From NCBI RefSeq assembly GCF_014643255.1, contig NZ_BMJI01000005.1:62001-126000 (forward strand): a DNA stretch of 64,000 bases, written 5' to 3'. This DNA comes from Tersicoccus solisilvae (lineage in GTDB: Bacteria; Actinomycetota; Actinomycetes; Actinomycetales; Micrococcaceae). Below, in pieces: positions 1 through 8,430 of this stretch (position 1 is its first letter; each line of letters begins with the position of its first letter). Below the pieces are notes generated by a model, which saw only the letters and a list, made by a program, of their open reading frames with translations, did no database searches and was not told where the DNA came from. Made by a program: the position numbers and the translations under genes.

Positions 1-205
1 CGCCCAGGCGCGCCCCATCGCCGGAGCCCTGGGGCTCGCCGAGGTGCACCGCGGCAACGTGACACTGCGCGAGACAACGATCGAGCAGCCGTTCGCTGCT
101 GGGCGTACCCCGATCGCGGCGGTCGCCCTGGACCTGATGGACAGCCCCGACACGCGCCTTGCCTCCGCCGGCCGGCAGAAGATGAAGGAGCTGCTCGGTG
201 GCTGA
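1..205 (+). CDS. 3' end of an unidentified gene, possible antitoxin/regulator
   Basis: The reading frame is open from base 2 to a TGA at 203-205 and gives about 67 residues ending in QKMKELLGG. The visible tail contains the stretch AVALDLMDSPDTRLASAG. I do not recognise it by itself. The next gene starts 8 bases inside this one (GTG at 198), and that gene is an AbiEii-like nucleotidyltransferase, whose usual upstream partner is a winged-helix AbiEi-type antitoxin. By context this could be the C-terminus of that antitoxin. The gene is truncated by the window edge, so the N-terminal DNA-binding part that would settle it is not visible. Confidence 0.55.
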   Translation, partial: AQARPIAGALGLAEVHRGNVTLRETTIEQPFAAGRTPIAAVALDLMDSPDTRLASAGRQKMKELLGG

Positions 206-998
206 TCAGGCCCGCCCCGTGTGGGAGATCCCCTACCCGAGGTACGGATGGGCAGCACCTTGGCCGCGGTGCTTTGAGGTGGCCGAGGTCCTCTCCCCAG
301 AGGACTGGACGCTCGTCGGCGGCCTGATGGTCCAGCTGCACCTGCAGCGAGCCGGCATCCGGACCATCAGGCCGACCGAGGACATCGACATGGTCGCCCA
401 CATCGAGACCGACCCCAATCGCCTGTCCAAGGTCCAGGGTCGCCTGATGACACTCGGATACGTCCCGAAGCCGCCTCTGCCGCGCGGCGCAGCGGCCCAC
501 CGCTTCGAGAGGGGCGGCAGCGAGGTGATCGACCTGATGGTCGCCGATCACGCCAACACCGACCCCGCCCCGACGCTGATGGGACGCCCCGTCGTGAAGG
601 TGCACGGCGCTACGGGCGCGCTGCAGCGAACAGTCAACAGCATCATCGCGACCGACCCTGACGGCACCACCCACAGCATCATCAGCGTGCCAAACTCGAT
701 CGCCGCACTCGGGCTGAAAGCAGCCGCCTACATCGACGACAGGAGGGATACCCGCCGGCACCTGGACGATGCGATCAGCCTCGCGGCCACGATCGCTGAC
801 CCCGTCGCCGAAGCTCGCTTCTTGCGCGGACACGACCGCGGCAGGATCCGGCGGATCTGGGCTCACCTGCAGGACCCGGACCACCCGTCCTGGTTGACCT
901 TGGACCCTGAGCACATACCGGCAGCACGCTCGGCGCTGTCGATCCTCACCCAGAAGACGCAGGGTCTCACCGACGTGCGTCGGCTCGGCTTGACCTGA
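198..998 (+). CDS. AbiEii/AbiGii-like nucleotidyltransferase (toxin of a putative type IV TA pair)
   Basis: 266 residues from a GTG start, with AAGGAG at 185-190 seven bases upstream and overlapping the upstream stop, so the two genes are translationally coupled. The N-terminal part carries the nucleotidyltransferase signature: Gly41-Gly42, then Asp62-Ile-Asp64 in the context RPTEDIDMV, with a likely third acidic residue at Asp112 (EVIDLMVAD). This is the GG...DxD pattern of MNT/AbiEii proteins, which in known systems transfer nucleotides to RNA targets and are neutralised by a partner encoded just upstream. The C-terminal half is helical and charged, with no recognisable domain. Function as a toxin is inferred from family and gene order. 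An orphan nucleotidyltransferase-like protein of other role is possible. Confidence 0.7.
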   Translation: MADQARPVWEIPYPRYGWAAPWPRCFEVAEVLSPEDWTLVGGLMVQLHLQRAGIRTIRPTEDIDMVAHIETDPNRLSKVQGRLMTLGYVPKPPLPRGAAAHRFERGGSEVIDLMVADHANTDPAPTLMGRPVVKVHGATGALQRTVNSIIATDPDGTTHSIISVPNSIAALGLKAAAYIDDRRDTRRHLDDAISLAATIADPVAEARFLRGHDRGRIRRIWAHLQDPDHPSWLTLDPEHIPAARSALSILTQKTQGLTDVRRLGLT

Positions 999-1035
999 CA
1001 GCAGCGGTGCGAGTGGCGGCTGGAGTACCGCACAC

Positions 1036-1231
1036 ATGAGGGGCATGACGACCTCTGCGATCATCGCCTTCCCCGCCACGATCACCCTCGACGACGCCGA
1101 CCACGCCGACGAGGCGCTCCGCGAGACGAACGCGAGTACGCCGGGATCCCCTCCTACGCCAACCGTCGGCCCGAGACCCTCGCCGGCTCGCGAACTCCAG
1201 CTCCGGCCCCTCGACGAGGCAGAACGCGGCC
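1036..1231 (+). pseudogene. Possible decayed small gene
   Basis: From ATG 1036 or 1045 one frame reads plausibly up to about 1125 (DDADHADEALRE). The better-looking continuation (EYAGIPSYANRRPETLAGS) lies in a different frame from about 1130, as if a small gene had suffered a frameshift. I recognise neither half, and there is no clear ribosome binding site. It lies between the nucleotidyltransferase and the end of the convergent glycan gene. It may be no gene at all. Confidence 0.2.
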
Positions 1232-2263
1232 TCAGTGCCGGATCGGCTCGCTGACCAGGTCCTTCGGTATGCGCGGCAGCGGCGAGGGCAGGTGCTGGAA
1301 CGGGTGCCGGATCCAGTGCCACGGCGAGAGCCCGACCTCGGTCTCGTGGGCGCCCTCATGGCGTGCCTTCCAGCCGAGCACCGCCTGGGCCTTCGCCCAC
1401 GGCCCGCTGGCCCAGTACTCGACGAACGGCCGCGTCGTCGGTCCGTCCCAGCCGAGCAGCCGCTTCAGGTCCGCCGGCTCCCGCACGTCGCCGGCGCCGA
1501 GCTCCTCGCCGGCGATCCGGCGCAGCTGGTCCTGGTCCGGGTTCTCCTCGTGGAACTCGGGCCACCAGCGGCGCATCTGCAGGCCCGGGTCGACGTCCGG
1601 GTTGGCTCCGAGCGCGTAGTCCGGGCCGTAGACGGCGACGTCGGCACCGGTGACCGCGCCGTACATCACCGACGTCGACAGCCGGTTGGAGACCACCCGG
1701 CGCGACGAGGCCATCAGGTACAGCACCCGGGCGATGAACCGCGGGTCGCGGCGCTCCCCCGAGCTGACGATATGGTGGCCGGCACCCTCCCAGGCCCGCA
1801 CGATCGTCTCGTTCTGCAGGTCGTCGATGTGCAGGCTGACCGTCGCCGATCCTTCCTTCTCCCGCACCTGCGCCGCGTAGGCCGCGTGGTCGCCGGCGAC
1901 CTTGAGCAGCGCCGTGCCGTGCATCGGCAGCACCAGGGTCCGGTCCTCACGGGCCGGCAGCGCGTCGGCCTGCTGCGCCTGCCGCAGCAGGTAGAGGTAG
2001 GGGGCGCCGATCGCGTCCAGCATGGGCGACCCGTCCGCGAACCGGCTCTCCGGGTCCTCGGGCGACCAGGCACGCGAGGTGCTGGTCCAGGACAGCCGCC
2101 GGCGGGACGGGCCCCAGCCGGCGAAGTCGCCGAACTGGGCCCGGACCGGGCTGGTCACCGTCCAGCCGTGCTGGATCAGGCCGGCGACGTGCCGAACGCG
2201 GGGCAGCCCGCAGTGCCGGGCGAGGACCGCGGAGTGGCCGTAGTAGTGGTTCTGGATGTCCAT
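1232..2263 (-). CDS. Putative polysaccharide-biosynthesis protein, unknown family
   Basis: 343 residues from ATG 2263 (MDIQNHYYGHSAVLARHCG). An upstream in-frame extension would overlap the previous gene and is Pro/Arg-rich, so the shorter start is preferred, although its GAGGAG is a rather distant 13 bases upstream. No signal peptide or membrane segments are seen. The sequence is rich in aromatic residues and has a central segment (RVVSNRLSTSVMYGAVTGAD) of the kind seen in nucleotide-sugar-binding GT-B folds, but I cannot assign a family. It is the last gene of the minus-strand cluster with two GT2 enzymes and a DUF2304 protein, which suggests a role in synthesis of a cell-surface glycan. 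Confidence 0.6.
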   Translation of the reverse strand: MDIQNHYYGHSAVLARHCGLPRVRHVAGLIQHGWTVTSPVRAQFGDFAGWGPSRRRLSWTSTSRAWSPEDPESRFADGSPMLDAIGAPYLYLLRQAQQADALPAREDRTLVLPMHGTALLKVAGDHAAYAAQVREKEGSATVSLHIDDLQNETIVRAWEGAGHHIVSSGERRDPRFIARVLYLMASSRRVVSNRLSTSVMYGAVTGADVAVYGPDYALGANPDVDPGLQMRRWWPEFHEENPDQDQLRRIAGEELGAGDVREPADLKRLLGWDGPTTRPFVEYWASGPWAKAQAVLGWKARHEGAHETEVGLSPWHWIRHPFQHLPSPLPRIPKDLVSEPIRH

Positions 2264-2321
2264 GCGGCGGGCAGCGCTCCTCGTCAGGGGCGGAACGGGG
2301 ACGGGCGGGGGCGGACGGGCG

Positions 2322-3218
2322 TCAGGGCCGGACGGCATGCCGGGCGAGCTTGCCCAGGCCGGGCCACATCCGCCGCTTGACCACCTCGGGCGCCAGCGCG
2401 ACCGCGTGCAGGCGGGAGGAGAAGTGCACGCGGGCGGCGCGGGCGGCGCCGGTCCAGCCGAGCCGGGCGAAGTCGCGGGCGCACTCGTCGAAGAAGGCGC
2501 GCTCCTCCGCGAACCGGCGGCCGTCCAGGGCGCGCACCGAGGAGTCGGATTCGCGGTGCCGCCGATACTGGAAGCACACGGTGTCGGTGACGAGCAGCTT
2601 GCCGCCGGCCATGATGATGTCCAGCGCGAGGGCCAGGTCCTGCACGACGTCGTAGCCCTGCCGGAAGTTGTGCTGCTTGACCCGGTCCGAGCGCCAGGCG
2701 ACGGACGGGAAGTACAGCCAGTTGGCGCTGATCAGCGACGCGGCCAGCGGCTCGCCGCCGATCACGGCGCGGGAGGCCCGGCCGACGGCGCGGGCCCGGA
2801 CCACGGTCTTGACCCTGTCCCCGAGCGGCTCGTACACCGCGCCGTTCTCGTCGATCACCTCGACGCCGGGCTGGACGATGTCGACGTCGTCGGCGGCGAA
2901 GGCATCGGCCACGGTCTGCAGGTAGTTCGGCAGCATGATGTCGTCAGCGCCCATGATCACGCAGAACGGCGCCGTGACCAGGTCCACGCACTTGCGGTAG
3001 TTGCCGTTCGCCCCGAGGTTCACCTCGTTGCGGTGGTACTCGACGCGGTCGTCCCCGGCCGTCAGCTGCGCGAACCACGCGGGCAGGTCCGGGTCGGGGA
3101 ACCCGTCGTCGACGATCACCAGCCGGAAGTCGCGGTACGTCTGCGCCTGCACGCTCGCCACCGCGGCCTTCATCATGGCCACGTCGCCGTAGTAGGGGAA
3201 CATCACATCGATCGTCAT
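2322..3218 (-). CDS. Family 2 glycosyltransferase
   Basis: 298 residues with a GT-A fold. The N-terminal strand (MTIDVMFPYYGD) is followed by the donor-nucleotide motif VDDGF (Asp37-Asp38) and the metal-binding motif GADD (Asp92-Asp93). No membrane anchor is evident, so it should act at the cytoplasmic face of the membrane on a lipid-linked or nucleotide-sugar substrate. The ATG follows the stop of the DUF2304 gene directly (TGA then ATG), so the genes are coupled. The specific sugar cannot be read from sequence. Neighbours indicate a cell-wall or capsule glycan. Confidence 0.85.
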   Translation of the reverse strand: MTIDVMFPYYGDVAMMKAAVASVQAQTYRDFRLVIVDDGFPDPDLPAWFAQLTAGDDRVEYHRNEVNLGANGNYRKCVDLVTAPFCVIMGADDIMLPNYLQTVADAFAADDVDIVQPGVEVIDENGAVYEPLGDRVKTVVRARAVGRASRAVIGGEPLAASLISANWLYFPSVAWRSDRVKQHNFRQGYDVVQDLALALDIIMAGGKLLVTDTVCFQYRRHRESDSSVRALDGRRFAEERAFFDECARDFARLGWTGAARAARVHFSSRLHAVALAPEVVKRRMWPGLGKLARHAVRP

Positions 3219-3608
3219 TCAGCCACCGATCCTCGGGTTGCTTCCGGTCTGCGGGGACCCCTCCGGCCCCTCCCAGGGCCGCGGGGTCTCGTCGATGGCG
3301 ATCCGCCGGGACAGCTTCGTCAGGGAGATCTCCACCTGACGGAACCGCTGGTAGGTGGTCGCCATGAAGATGAGGAAGACCACGATGAACCCGTAGAGCA
3401 CCAGGTCCGTGCCGCGGCCGATCCCGAACCAGGACGCGACCGTGGTCAGGATCGCGGGGAACAGGATGGAGATCACCGCCACGAACGCCATCGCCAGCAG
3501 CAGCATGCGCCGGATGGCCATGTGGCGGGCGTTGGACGCCCCGCGCATCAGCACCAGGGAGAAGGCGATGACCGCGACGACGAGGAGGATCTGGACGAGG
3601 AACTGCAT
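3219..3608 (-). CDS. DUF2304 family membrane protein
   Basis: 129 residues with three predicted membrane helices (about 4-20, 33-55 and 67-88), then a charged amphipathic helix (YQRFRQVEISLTKLSRRIAI) and a Pro/Gly tail. The size and topology match DUF2304, a family that typically sits beside polyprenyl-phosphate glycosyltransferases and is thought to help at the membrane in lipid-linked sugar transfer. The ATG has GAGGT just upstream, within the end of the preceding dolichyl-phosphate-type glycosyltransferase gene, so it is very likely co-translated with it. Confidence 0.8.
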   Translation of the reverse strand: MQFLVQILLVVAVIAFSLVLMRGASNARHMAIRRMLLLAMAFVAVISILFPAILTTVASWFGIGRGTDLVLYGFIVVFLIFMATTYQRFRQVEISLTKLSRRIAIDETPRPWEGPEGSPQTGSNPRIGG

Positions 3609-3611
3609 GGG

Positions 3612-4277
3612 CTACCTCAGGAACAGTTCGGCCAGGATGTTGACCGCGTTCAGCAGCGACTGTCCCTTGGCCTTCGAATAGTCGGTGTAGATGATCTCCA
3701 CGGGGTGCTCCACCCAGCGCGGCTTCAGCTCGGCGAGCTGGTTGATCAGTTCGGAGGCGTGCGCCATCCGGTTCTGGGTCAGCCGGATGCTGCGGGCGAC
3801 GTACGGGTTGAACGCGCGCAGGCCGTTGTGCGCGTCGGTCAGGTCCATCCCGGTGGAGAGCCGGGACTGCAGGGCCGCGGTCTTGAGCACCAGCCGCTTC
3901 ATCGGGGCCAGTCGCGTGCGCCCGTCCAGGAAGCGGGAGCCGAGCACGATGTCCGCCTCGTCGGCGAGCACCCGGTCCCGCATGGCCAGCGCGTCGGCCA
4001 CCCGGTGCTGCCCGTCGGCGTCGAACGTGATGATGCAGTCCAGCTCGGGATCCTGCAGCGCGTAGTCGATGCCGGTCTGCAGGGACGCACCCTGGCCCAG
4101 GTTGATGGGGTGCTGCACGACGACGGCGCCGGCCTGCCGGGCCACCTCGGGCGAACCGTCCGAACTGCCGTCGTCCACACACACGACGTGCGGGAGATGA
4201 GGCAGCAGACCGGTCACCACATCGGCCACGACCGACGCTTCATTGAACATCGGAATGACGACCCACGAGCGACCCAC
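3612..4277 (-). CDS. Dolichyl-phosphate-mannose-synthase-like GT2
   Basis: 221 residues. Motifs in order: VVIPMFNE (7-13), VDDGSSDGS (about 34-42), and FDADGQH (85-91) carrying the DxD metal site. This is the polyprenyl-phosphate glycosyltransferase class (DPM1/GtrB-like), which moves a hexose from a nucleotide donor to polyprenyl phosphate. No C-terminal membrane helices are present, and the adjacent DUF2304 protein may supply the membrane anchor. Start: GTG 4277 is chosen because GATACT (4290-4285 on the minus strand) ends 7 bases before it with no Shine-Dalgarno, i.e. a leaderless transcript, and homologs usually begin near GRSWVVIP. GTG 4292 is an alternative five residues longer. Confidence 0.85.
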   Translation of the reverse strand: MGRSWVVIPMFNEASVVADVVTGLLPHLPHVVCVDDGSSDGSPEVARQAGAVVVQHPINLGQGASLQTGIDYALQDPELDCIITFDADGQHRVADALAMRDRVLADEADIVLGSRFLDGRTRLAPMKRLVLKTAALQSRLSTGMDLTDAHNGLRAFNPYVARSIRLTQNRMAHASELINQLAELKPRWVEHPVEIIYTDYSKAKGQSLLNAVNILAELFLR

Positions 4278-4284
4278 GCCGTCC

Positions 4285-4290
4285 AGTATC
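4285..4290 (-). promoter_or_regulatory. -10 box of leaderless GT2 gene
   Basis: GATACT, preceded by TGT as in an extended -10, ends 7 bases before GTG 4277. No convincing -35 is visible. Confidence 0.45.
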
Positions 4291-4356
4291 ACACAGCGAC
4301 CGCGCCGGGCCGGGACGCCGCGGGCCGGGATGCGCCGGCCACGCGGGTGGCTGCCG

Positions 4357-4362
4357 TAGGGT
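4357..4362 (+). promoter_or_regulatory. Possible -10 box for the DUF6541-like gene
   Basis: TAGGGT fits the actinobacterial TANNNT pattern and would give a leader of about 77 bases before ATG 4446. The matching -35 is weak. Confidence 0.3.
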
Positions 4363-4445
4363 GGGCGAGGGTCGTCACCGCCCGGACGCCGGACCGGCCC
4401 CGGGCCGCGCCCGGTCATGTTGGTCCATCGAAGGAGGTCGCCCGG

Positions 4446-6521
4446 ATGAGCTGGTGGCACACCATCCTGCCACTGGGCATCACCGTGGTGGCCGTCTTCG
4501 TCCCGGGCGCCGTCCTCGCGCGCTGTGCGGGTGTGCGCGGCCTCACCCTCGCGGCCGTGTCCGCGCCGCTGACCGTGACGATCTGTGCCGGCACGGCGAT
4601 CGTCGCGCCGCGCCTCGGCGTTCCCTATACCCCCGTCGTCGTCGCGATCGCCACCGTGATCGTGGCGCTGCTCGCCCTCGCCCTCCGGGTCGCGGTGCTG
4701 CTGCGCCGCACCGATCTGAGCCAGGCGCGGTCCTGGATCCGGCCGGGTGCCACCCGGTCCACGGCCCGCGACTACCCGCTCGTGGGCGACCCGCGGGTGA
4801 CGGGCATCCTCATCGGGCTGGTCTCGCTGGTGCTGCCGCTGTACATCATCGGGCTGCGGTACGTCCGCGGCATCGGCAAGCCCGAGAACATCTCCCAGAC
4901 GTACGACAACATCTTCCACCTCAACGCGGTGCAGACGATCATCTCGACGGGCAACGGGTCCTCGCTGACCCTGGGGAACCTCACCCCCACGTCGGCGGGC
5001 TTCTACCCGGCCGCGTGGCACGACCTCGTCGCGGTCGTCGCCGAGCTGACCGGAGCGTCGGTGCCGCTGGCGGTGAACGCCACCAACATCGTCGTCGCCG
5101 CCCTCGTCTGGCCGCTGGCCTGCCTGTTCCTGGTCAGCCGGATCAGCGGGGGCCGGCTGCTGCCGATGATGCTGACCGGGGTGCTCTCGGCGGCGTTCAG
5201 CGCGTTCCCCTACCTGATGATCGACTTCGGGGTCCTCTATCCCAACCACCTCGCCATCGCGATGCTGCCCCTGGCCATCGGGCTGGTGGTGGACGTGCTC
5301 GACGTCGGCAGCTTCCGGCCCGAGTCCGTGCTCACGTCCGGCCTGCTGCTCGTCCTGATGCTGCCCGGGATGGCCCTGGCCCACCCGAGTGTGGTGGTCG
5401 CCCTGGTCGCCTTCGTGTTCCCCCTCGTCCTCGCCAAGCTAGCCCAGCAGCTGATCCGCGCGGCGCGCGGTTCCGTCCCGCGGCGGCGGGCCATCGTGTG
5501 GGCCGGCCTGACCGTGCTGTACGTGGTGGCCGGGCTGGCCGTCTGGATCGTGGCCCGCCCGGACCCCAGCACCTACACGTGGCAGCCCGTGCAGACCGCC
5601 GCGCAGGCGGTCGGCGAGATCCTCGGCGCCGCCCCCATGTTCGCGCCGATCTCGTGGCTGATGCTGGTGCTGATCGCCATCGGGCTCTACAGCATGCTGC
5701 GGCAGCGCCGGCAGTGGTGGATCTTCGGCATGTTCCTCGTCGGCTCCGCCCTCTTCATCGTCGCCAGCTCGATGCCGGTCGGCGACGTGCGCTCCTTCTG
5801 GACGGGCGTCTGGTACACCGACAACTTCCGGCTCGCGGCGCTGCTGCCCATCGTCACCGTGCCGATCGTGGCCATCGGCGCCGAGTTCCTCGTCCGCCAC
5901 CTGGTCACGGATCTGCGTCGGCTGCTCGAACGGCGCGCCGCCCGGCAGCCGGTGGCGCCCGCGGGCGACCGGTCGCGCGTGCTGGCCGGCCTGCAGGAGC
6001 GTCCCGGCATCGTCTACGGCTCGGTCAGCCTGGCGCTCGTCCTGATCATCGGGGTACTGGGCCAGAACCCGTCGCTGGAGGTCCGGCAGGACTCGCTGAT
6101 CGCCCGGTACGCGATGACGTCGACGTCCCCGCTGCTCGACAGCGACGAGCGGGCCCTGCTCGACCAGGTCGACGGCCTCGTGCCCGCCGGCGAGCAGGTG
6201 CTGGCCAACCCGCGCACCGGTGGCGCCCTGGTGCTCGCTCTCGCGGACCGCCGCACCGTCACCCCGCACGTCGCCGGCCAGCGCTCGCCGGCGGAGCAGA
6301 CCATCATCGACCACTGGGACGAGGCCGCCTTCAACACCACGGTGTGCGCCGCCGTCCGGGATGAGAACGCGTACTGGGCGCTCGACTTCGGGTCCCGGGA
6401 GGTGACCGCGGGGCAGCACCCCTACCCGGGTCTGAACCACCTCGAGGGCACGCCCGGCGTCCGGCTGGCCGCCGAGGTGGGGCACGCCCGCCTCTACGAA
6501 CTGACCGCCTGCCGCGCCTGA
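4446..6521 (+). CDS. Large polytopic membrane protein, DUF6541-like
   Basis: 691 residues. ATG 4446 has AAGGAGG at 4431-4437, eight bases upstream, which is the best ribosome binding site in this part of the window. The protein has about a dozen hydrophobic helices over the first 440 residues, starting with WWHTILPLGITVVAVFVPG. A large loop contains NISQTYDNIFHLNAV and a segment with Pro/His/Tyr typical of GT-C-like membrane glycosyltransferases. A soluble C-terminal domain follows the last helix (residues about 520-691). Size, helix pattern and position between glycosyltransferase genes match DUF6541 proteins, which are commonly found in actinobacterial galactan/capsule loci. A membrane glycosyltransferase or flippase-like role is inference only. 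Confidence 0.75.
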   Translation: MSWWHTILPLGITVVAVFVPGAVLARCAGVRGLTLAAVSAPLTVTICAGTAIVAPRLGVPYTPVVVAIATVIVALLALALRVAVLLRRTDLSQARSWIRPGATRSTARDYPLVGDPRVTGILIGLVSLVLPLYIIGLRYVRGIGKPENISQTYDNIFHLNAVQTIISTGNGSSLTLGNLTPTSAGFYPAAWHDLVAVVAELTGASVPLAVNATNIVVAALVWPLACLFLVSRISGGRLLPMMLTGVLSAAFSAFPYLMIDFGVLYPNHLAIAMLPLAIGLVVDVLDVGSFRPESVLTSGLLLVLMLPGMALAHPSVVVALVAFVFPLVLAKLAQQLIRAARGSVPRRRAIVWAGLTVLYVVAGLAVWIVARPDPSTYTWQPVQTAAQAVGEILGAAPMFAPISWLMLVLIAIGLYSMLRQRRQWWIFGMFLVGSALFIVASSMPVGDVRSFWTGVWYTDNFRLAALLPIVTVPIVAIGAEFLVRHLVTDLRRLLERRAARQPVAPAGDRSRVLAGLQERPGIVYGSVSLALVLIIGVLGQNPSLEVRQDSLIARYAMTSTSPLLDSDERALLDQVDGLVPAGEQVLANPRTGGALVLALADRRTVTPHVAGQRSPAEQTIIDHWDEAAFNTTVCAAVRDENAYWALDFGSREVTAGQHPYPGLNHLEGTPGVRLAAEVGHARLYELTACRA

Positions 6522-6549
6522 CGTGGGAGCACAAACCCGAGGAGTCCCC

Positions 6550-7605
6550 GTGCGACGTCGTCATCACGCCACCGCCCGCGTCCGCGTCACCGCGGCGGGC
6601 GCCGTCATCGCCGCCCTCGCCCTCGCCGGTTGCTCGGGCCCCGCACCCGCGCCGACGCCGTCGGCCACGGACTCGTTCCCGGTCACCGCGCCGGCGCCCA
6701 CCGCCTCCGCCGTGGTGACCGCCGCACCCCAGCGGGTCGCGGCCATCGACCTGGCCAGCGCCGACCTGGTCGCCGCCCTCGGGGGCCGGCTCGCGGGCGC
6801 CCCCTCACCCGGTTACGCCGCCCCATGGTTCGACGCCCAGCTGAACACCTCCGGTCTCACTCCGACCCGCTACCACGAGGTCCCCGGCATCTCGCTGTCC
6901 ACCGTGAAGGCCCTCAAGCCGGACCTCATCGTGGCGGCGGACACGCTGCTCGACCCGGACCTGGTCGGCCCGTACACCGACCTCGGCGCCCCCGTCGTCT
7001 CCTCCCCCGGCCTGGCCACCGCGGACTGGCGGGACCGCACCCGGGAGGTCGCCCGCGCCATCGGCCGCTCCGGCAGCGCGGACCCGCTGATCGAGAACGC
7101 GACCCGCGAACTGGCCGAGCAGACCACGGTCTACCCGTCCCTGAAGGGCAAGACCTTCCTCGTCCTGGACGTCACCCCCGCCGCGGAGGCCCGGATCCAG
7201 GTGCACACCGCCCGGTCGGGGCAGGTGCAGTTCCTCGAGGCGGTCGGCATGACGCCGGCGCCGGCGATGGCCGCAGCGGGCGCGCCCGAGCCCGGATCGA
7301 CGCGCTCCAGCGTCCCGGCTGCCGCCGCCGGCACCCTGGCCGCCGATGTGCTCATCGTCAACTTCCCCGGTGGCCGGGACCAGCGGTTCCTGCAGACCGA
7401 CCCGCACCTCAAGCAGCTCCCCGCCGTCGCCAGCGGGAAGGGGCTGCTGGTGCAGACCAGCGGGCCGATCCATCAGGCCCTGGACGCGGCGACGCCCGAC
7501 AGTTTCCGATGGGCCATCGACAACGCCCTGCCGGACGTGGCGGAGACCGCCTACCTGGTCGATCACCCGGACCAGGTCTCGCCCTCGCCGTCGCCCTCCC
7601 GCTGA
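6550..7605 (+). CDS. Substrate-binding lipoprotein of an ABC transporter (FecB/BtuF class)
   Basis: 351 residues from GTG 6550 (GAGGAG at 6539-6544); GTG 6523 is a weaker alternative. A basic N-terminus and hydrophobic stretch end in a lipobox LALAGC with Cys28 as the lipidated residue, then an Ala/Pro linker. The mature part begins QRVAAIDLASADLVAALGG and contains VKALKPDLIVAADTLLDPD, the hallmark of helical-backbone periplasmic binding proteins for siderophores, haem or cobalamin. No permease or ATPase for it is adjacent. It follows the membrane protein by 28 bases, so the two are probably co-transcribed. Iron-chelate binding is inferred from family; the ligand is unknown. Confidence 0.8.
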   Translation: MRRRHHATARVRVTAAGAVIAALALAGCSGPAPAPTPSATDSFPVTAPAPTASAVVTAAPQRVAAIDLASADLVAALGGRLAGAPSPGYAAPWFDAQLNTSGLTPTRYHEVPGISLSTVKALKPDLIVAADTLLDPDLVGPYTDLGAPVVSSPGLATADWRDRTREVARAIGRSGSADPLIENATRELAEQTTVYPSLKGKTFLVLDVTPAAEARIQVHTARSGQVQFLEAVGMTPAPAMAAAGAPEPGSTRSSVPAAAAGTLAADVLIVNFPGGRDQRFLQTDPHLKQLPAVASGKGLLVQTSGPIHQALDAATPDSFRWAIDNALPDVAETAYLVDHPDQVSPSPSPSR

Positions 7606-7632
7606 GGGGCCGGCGCGGCGCCGCTCGTCGTG

Positions 7633-8430
7633 TCAGTGGCCGCCGCGCAGGTGCCGGACCGCGTCCTGCACGGGACCGTCGAGCACCATCCGGCCGTGCT
7701 CGAGCAGGATGCCCCGGTCGCAGAGGGTGGCGACCTTGTCCAGTTCGTGGCTGACGACCACCAGCGTGCGACCCTGGCCGACCATCTCCTCGATCTTGGC
7801 CATGCACTTCTGCTGGAACGGCTCGTCCCCGACGGCGAGGATCTCGTCCACGAGGAAGATGTCCGGGCTGGTGTGGATGGCCACGGAGAACGCGAGCCGC
7901 AGGTACATGCCGGAGGAGTAGAACTTCACCTCGGTGTCGATGAACTGCTCGATCTCGGAGAACGCGACGATGTCGTCGAACTTGTCCTCGATCTCCTGCT
8001 GCGTCATGCCGAGGATCGCGCCGTTGAGGAAGACGTTGTCCCGCCCGGTCAGGTCCGGGTGGAAGCCGGCGCCGACCTCGATCAGCCCGGCCACCCGACC
8101 GCGGGTCGCGACCTCACCGCCGTCGGGCCGCATCACCCCGGAGATCAGTTTGAGCAACGTCGACTTGCCGGAGCCGTTCAGCCCGAGCAGCGCCACCGTC
8201 TCGCCCCGGCGGATGTCGAAGCTGACGTCGTCGAGCGCCTTGAACCGCTCCGACAGGTCGCCGCGCCGCCCGGTGATCAGCCAGACGAACGCCTCCTTCA
8301 TCGAACGGGTGTGCCGCAGCACGAACTTCTTCGTCACCGACCGCACGGCGACGACGACGGAGTCCTCCGGGGGCCACGGCCAGCCCGCGGACGACGACGT
8401 CGGCGCCGGCTCCTCGATCCGCTCCCTCAT
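7633..8430 (-). CDS. wzt: Polysaccharide ABC exporter, ATP-binding subunit
   Basis: 265 residues. Walker [10 protein letters not shown] (83-91), signature YSSGM (171-175), and Walker B with catalytic Glu IFLVDE (191-196). The sequence belongs to the TagH/RfbE/Wzt branch that energises export of O-antigen, teichoic acid or galactan across the membrane. The long C-terminal carbohydrate-binding domain found in some Wzt proteins is missing, so export is probably not gated by end-cap recognition. The ATG directly abuts the stop of the permease gene. Last gene of the glf operon. Confidence 0.9.
   Translation of the reverse strand: MRERIEEPAPTSSSAGWPWPPEDSVVVAVRSVTKKFVLRHTRSMKEAFVWLITGRRGDLSERFKALDDVSFDIRRGETVALLGLNGSGKSTLLKLISGVMRPDGGEVATRGRVAGLIEVGAGFHPDLTGRDNVFLNGAILGMTQQEIEDKFDDIVAFSEIEQFIDTEVKFYSSGMYLRLAFSVAIHTSPDIFLVDEILAVGDEPFQQKCMAKIEEMVGQGRTLVVVSHELDKVATLCDRGILLEHGRMVLDGPVQDAVRHLRGGH

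Noticed and set aside
3612-5384. 590-residue version of the DPM-like glycosyltransferase
   Set aside because: The first 360 or so codons are antisense to the DUF6541-like gene and rich in Arg/Gly/Asp/His; the GT2 domain begins at VGRSWVVIP.
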